A stretch of 64,000 bases of DNA, taken from NCBI RefSeq assembly GCF_030812415.1, contig NZ_JAUSST010000003.1:248001-312000 (forward strand), written 5' to 3'. This stretch comes from Paenibacillus harenae (GTDB lineage: Bacteria > Bacillota > Bacilli > Paenibacillales > Paenibacillaceae). The translations under genes were made by a program, and so were the position numbers. The notes under the pieces were generated by a model. That model saw nothing but the letters and a program-made list of their open reading frames with translations. It had not been told where the DNA came from and ran no database searches. This document shows positions 60,405 to 64,000 of the stretch, in pieces; the stretch's first letter is position 1; each line of letters opens with the position of its first letter.

Positions 60405-62108
60405 ATGCGCACAAAAAGATCATATCTGTCCGTCCTAGTGGTCGTTGCCCTGCTGATGACGTTGTTTTCATCCGTCGGTTCGGTTGCTGCTTCCCCGAAA
60501 GAAAGCAAAATGCAGTCTTATGTCAGTGCAATGCAGCCCGGATGGAACCTGGGCAATACTTTTGATTCATTTAATTTGAACGCTCCAAATAATGGTGACG
60601 AGACGTCCTGGGGCAACCCGATCGTTACCAAAGAATTCATTAAGGAAATTAAGAATCAGGGCTTCAAAAGCATCCGTATTCCGATTACATGGGACGGGCG
60701 GATGGGCGGCGCACCGGACTATACGGTCGACCCGGCCTGGATGGACCGGGTTCAGCAAGTCGTCGATTGGTCGCTCGAAGAGGGTCTGTATGTCATGATC
60801 AACGTTCACCACGACGCTTGGATGTGGCTCAGAACGATGCCAACTAATCATGACGAAGTATTGGCCCGATATACCGCGTTATGGACGCAGATCGCCGACC
60901 GCTTCAAGAATCATTCCGACAAACTGATGTTCGAAAGCATCAACGAACCGGAATTTTTAAACGTTGATATCACGACGCAGCTCGAATTACTTGATGAAAT
61001 CAACACAACCTTCGTGAATCTTGTAAGAGAGTCTGGAGGCGCTAATGGCGATCGTCCGCTTGTGCTGCCGACGTTATATTGCAATGACGAGAAAGTGCGT
61101 GTGGATTCGCTTGCAAGCACGATTGCCAAGCTGAACGACCCGAATTTGATCACGACCGTTCATTTTTACGGCCTCTGGAATTTCAGCATAAACATTGGGG
61201 GCTACCCGAAGTTTGAGGCCGACACGATTAAGGTTGTCGATACATTGATTGATAATGTAAGGAATGCGTTTGTATCGAAAGGAATTCCCGTTATCGTAGG
61301 CGAATACGGACTGCTAGGCTGGGATGTCAGCGATGGTTTGCCCGAGCATGGCGAGATGTTGAAGTATATCGAGTATTTCACCTCTAAAGCCGTAGAGAAC
61401 AAACTTGCCCTTATGCTGTGGGACAACGGTGGGCGTTTTGACCGTCGAACGCTTCAGTGGAACGATCCGGAGCTTTACGATCAGATCATGGCCAGCTTGA
61501 AAGGCCGTTCTTCCACTGGCGAATCCGATCTGATCTTTGTCAGAAAAGACGCGCCGGCTCAGGATACTTTAGTGCCCATGCACTTGAACGGCAATAAGCT
61601 GACCGGCATCCGGGCCGGAGACTATAAGTTGGAAAAGGGCAAAGATTACGAGTTGAACGGCGAAGACTTGACCCTCAAAGCAAGTTTTATCGCCAAGCTG
61701 ACTGAATCGGCCGCACTCGGCGAGGTAGCCGTGTTGAAAGCCCAATTTAACAAAGGCGCCGATTGGACCTTCCATGTCTTGTACAATGACACCCCGGTGC
61801 TTCAAAACTCGGAAGGCACCACCGCAAATTTTGCGATCCCGACCGCCTTCAATGGCGACCGACTTGCTACGATGGAGGCCGTGTATGCTGAAGGGGGCAA
61901 CGCCGGTCCGGATAACTGGACTTCGTTCAAGGCGTTCGGCCAAACATTCAAACCATCTTATGCAACGAATGAAATCACGCTTACACAGAGCTTCTTCAAT
62001 AAAGTGAACGACGGAACGGTGATTCTGAAGTTCCACTTCTGGAGCGGCGCCATCATCGAGTACACGATTACGAAGAACGGCACGAGCATCACGGGCACAG
62101 CATCGTAG
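60405..62108 (+). CDS. secreted GH5 endoglucanase/cellulase with X2-type modules
   Basis: 567 residues, AAAGGAG upstream. Signal peptide about 1-30. GH5 barrel about 35-360: MQPGWNLGNTFDSF, SIRIPITWDGRM, MINVHHDAWMW, acid/base in FESINEPEFL, YGLWNFSINIGGYP, nucleophile in VIVGEYGLLGW, LMLWDNGGRFDR. The C-terminus holds two Ig-like CBM-X2 repeats (about 375-465 and 470-565; VLKAQFNKGADWTFHV and ILKFHFWSGAIIEYTI close them). It cleaves beta-1,4-glucan or related glucans outside the cell. Confidence 0.92.
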   Translation: MRTKRSYLSVLVVVALLMTLFSSVGSVAASPKESKMQSYVSAMQPGWNLGNTFDSFNLNAPNNGDETSWGNPIVTKEFIKEIKNQGFKSIRIPITWDGRMGGAPDYTVDPAWMDRVQQVVDWSLEEGLYVMINVHHDAWMWLRTMPTNHDEVLARYTALWTQIADRFKNHSDKLMFESINEPEFLNVDITTQLELLDEINTTFVNLVRESGGANGDRPLVLPTLYCNDEKVRVDSLASTIAKLNDPNLITTVHFYGLWNFSINIGGYPKFEADTIKVVDTLIDNVRNAFVSKGIPVIVGEYGLLGWDVSDGLPEHGEMLKYIEYFTSKAVENKLALMLWDNGGRFDRRTLQWNDPELYDQIMASLKGRSSTGESDLIFVRKDAPAQDTLVPMHLNGNKLTGIRAGDYKLEKGKDYELNGEDLTLKASFIAKLTESAALGEVAVLKAQFNKGADWTFHVLYNDTPVLQNSEGTTANFAIPTAFNGDRLATMEAVYAEGGNAGPDNWTSFKAFGQTFKPSYATNEITLTQSFFNKVNDGTVILKFHFWSGAIIEYTITKNGTSITGTAS

Positions 62109-62131
62109 AACTGAAATCGTTTCGGTAAAAA

Positions 62132-62172
62132 AGGAGTCCTGCCTTGCGCCCGTGCGCTGGGGCAGGACTCCT
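62132..62172 (+). terminator. terminator after the GH5 gene
   Basis: AGGAGTCCTGCC pairs with GGCAGGACTCCT around 17 bases. A short T-poor tail follows, so part of transcription may continue into the kinase gene. Confidence 0.75.
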
Positions 62173-62259
62173 CTGCTGTCATCCATCATGAAAGCCACCT
62201 ATGGCAGCTAGTCACCAGCGCACGGTTTGCTTTTTTTTTGTGGCTAAGGAGGAAGCTTG

Positions 62260-64000
62260 ATGAATCAATCGAGAACTTATGTGCCGTTTTCCTATAAGAT
62301 CATGATTCCTTATTTGCTGCTCATCATGCTTACCGAAATTTTCATCGGATCCTATACCTATACGAGACTTTCGAATTCAAGCTCTGTATTAACGGAATTG
62401 AATATGAAGATGACGTTTCAGCAAATCACGAACAATATCTTGTATCAGCTTCAAGACGTACAGCAAATATCGGATTCACTGTTCCAGTCAACAGAAATTC
62501 AAAAATATTTGGATTCAGATGAAGACCCTTTTGATATTTACATTATTACGAGAGATCAACTGCTACCCCTACTTGCTGCTCCTTTGCAATCGACGAGAAA
62601 CAATATTCAAATCATGCTGTATGTCAAAAATGAGAAGTATCAAGAGGTTTTCAAGGATTTGAAAGGCAACATTCAAGAGAAAGCATACAATCTGCTCTAT
62701 TTCTCGCGTATTGAAAATGAAGAATGGTTTAAGCAGCTAACCGTAAAAAAGCTGGATAATCAATGGCTGCAGGTGGATACCGATTTAGAGCAACATAACA
62801 TTTCTCTTATTCGAAAGCTGATCTCGTTTAACGATTATCAAACGGAAATAGGTTACTTGCGAATATCCATTCGCTTGGAGGAATTGTTTCAATCATTGAA
62901 TAGCGTTAGGGTTGGAGAGCATTCAATCGTTCAGGTGAGGGATAAAACGACGAGCAACATTTTATATCAAGTAAATACAAGCGGCGAAGAGAAGATCAAC
63001 GAGCCCTACTTAACCGTCAAGCATGACATACCGGGGACTCGATACGGCTTGGAAATATTGGTTTCAGATCAATATTTCCTCAAGGAGGCTCAAGATATTC
63101 GGAATGTCACCCTAACCGTATGTATCGCCAGTTTCCTCATTATGCTATTCATCGGCATTCTTGTGGCCCGTTTGTCTAATAGGAGGATGAAAAAAATCAT
63201 TTCGTACGTCCGTTCACTACGATCCGGGGAGTTTCGCAAACGTATCCTTATTTCAGGTCATGATGAATTTGCGCAAATCGCGGTCGCTTTTAACGAAACA
63301 GCCTCCAATATTGATCATTTAATTCAAACGGTATATTTGCAAAAAATTAATGTGAAGGAAGCAGAGTTGGAAGCTCTGCAGGCCCAGATTAATCCTCATT
63401 TTCTGTATAATACGCTTTCCTCGATAAATAGTCTTGCCAACATGGGTGAAACGGACAAGGTCAGCGCCATGGTAACCGGTTTGGCGAAATTCTACAGGTT
63501 GACGCTTAATGATGGACGTATCATGATACCGCTAGTCAATGAGCTGGAACAGGTGAAATCCTATATCGAAATTCAGAAGATCAAATATGCCAACCGCTTC
63601 GATACATTTATAGAGGTTGAGCCGGAATTGCTCGAATGCGAGGTCATAAAGCTTATTTTGCAGCCATTTGTCGAGAATGCATTAAAATATGCTTGGCATG
63701 TTGATCGTCTAACCGTCAAAATTGTTGGGAGACGAGTGGGCGATCATATCTTCATATCGGTTATTGATAACGGAATCGGCATACATCGAGACCGGATACG
63801 CGAAATTAACAGCAATCAGCTGATGATTTCAAGTTGCGGGATCAGCAATGTGAATGACCGGATCAGGCTGAGATACGGCGATGATTACGGAGTTAAGGTA
63901 TCAAGCTTCTATGGAGGGGGCACCACGGTTTTACTTATTCTCCCCTATGAGCAACCGAAGACTGGCATAAAAGATATACGAAAGATGCGGGGGGAAGATG
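62260..64000 (+). CDS. YesM-type sensor histidine kinase (right-truncated)
   Basis: Open from an ATG with AAGGAGGAAG upstream to the right edge (580 codons so far, nearly a full protein). Membrane helix about 15-35, extracellular dCache-like sensor about 40-280, second helix about 285-307, HAMP about 308-360 (RLSNRRMKKIISYVRSLRSG), His_kinase motif with phospho-acceptor His in ALQAQINPHFLYNTLSSINS, and an HATPase with FVENALKYAW and VIDNGIGI. Such kinases pair with a YesN/AraC-type response regulator; a GGGGGGAAG-ATG at 63990-64000 may be the start of that gene. It probably senses a saccharide. Confidence 0.93.
   Translation, partial: MNQSRTYVPFSYKIMIPYLLLIMLTEIFIGSYTYTRLSNSSSVLTELNMKMTFQQITNNILYQLQDVQQISDSLFQSTEIQKYLDSDEDPFDIYIITRDQLLPLLAAPLQSTRNNIQIMLYVKNEKYQEVFKDLKGNIQEKAYNLLYFSRIENEEWFKQLTVKKLDNQWLQVDTDLEQHNISLIRKLISFNDYQTEIGYLRISIRLEELFQSLNSVRVGEHSIVQVRDKTTSNILYQVNTSGEEKINEPYLTVKHDIPGTRYGLEILVSDQYFLKEAQDIRNVTLTVCIASFLIMLFIGILVARLSNRRMKKIISYVRSLRSGEFRKRILISGHDEFAQIAVAFNETASNIDHLIQTVYLQKINVKEAELEALQAQINPHFLYNTLSSINSLANMGETDKVSAMVTGLAKFYRLTLNDGRIMIPLVNELEQVKSYIEIQKIKYANRFDTFIEVEPELLECEVIKLILQPFVENALKYAWHVDRLTVKIVGRRVGDHIFISVIDNGIGIHRDRIREINSNQLMISSCGISNVNDRIRLRYGDDYGVKVSSFYGGGTTVLLILPYEQPKTGIKDIRKMRGED

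Noticed and set aside
1..64000. tRNA, rRNA and riboswitches
   Set aside because: No tRNA T-arm/acceptor pairs, rRNA-like stretches or recognisable riboswitch cores were found by eye.

Overview
The window looks like a chromosome segment of an endospore-forming, plant-polysaccharide-degrading Paenibacillaceae bacterium (Paenibacillus/Cohnella type). The evidence is strong AGGAGG ribosome-binding sites, frequent TTG/GTG starts, a caa3 oxidase operon, spore germination and sporulation genes, Rex and AraR-like regulation, and several CUT1 sugar transporters. This is inferred from gene content only.

Layout. 1-19700 is a GC-richer hemicellulose block. It holds the end of a DUF5696 protein, a MalFG-type permease pair, a secreted GH51 arabinofuranosidase broken by an in-frame TAA, an ArsR-type regulator, an intracellular GH43, a Rex-controlled NADH oxidase, an SDR, and a second ABC cluster (binding protein, GntR/LacI regulator, relic of a second binding protein, two permeases, a GH43-CBM lipoprotein, a GH2 enzyme). 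19700-24500 holds GTP cyclohydrolase II, a YetF-like protein, a divergent HxlR/aldo-keto reductase pair and a sporulation lipoprotein. 24500-30070 is the cytochrome caa3 oxidase operon (ctaCDEFG plus a DUF420 gene). 30100-34500 is a YtrA-type GntR/ABC transporter operon under a perfect palindromic operator.

From 34520 the character changes abruptly to AT-rich accessory DNA. It opens with a copy of a transposon end. It then runs through small, mostly same-strand genes of unknown function, many broken, separated by a family of about 100-bp intergenic repeats. Each full repeat is two palindromic cores around a GC-rich hairpin, and the innermost parts resemble integron attC core sites. In the middle sits an intact ECF41 sigma factor with its divergent carboxymuconolactone-decarboxylase/NmrA operon and TGTCACA promoters.

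46446-58124 is an 11.7-kb transposon. It has 14-bp perfect inverted ends beginning TGTGTGG, a 5-bp target duplication (AGCCT) and repeated transposase-site-like motifs inside both ends. It splits a DUF3885 gene so exactly that precise excision restores the frame. It carries a gerA-gerC-gerB germination receptor operon, an SDR, an aldo-keto reductase and many pseudogenes, but no recognisable transposase of its own. After 59000 the polysaccharide theme returns with an AraC regulator, a decayed duplicate of it, a secreted GH5 cellulase and a YesM-type histidine kinase running off the right edge.
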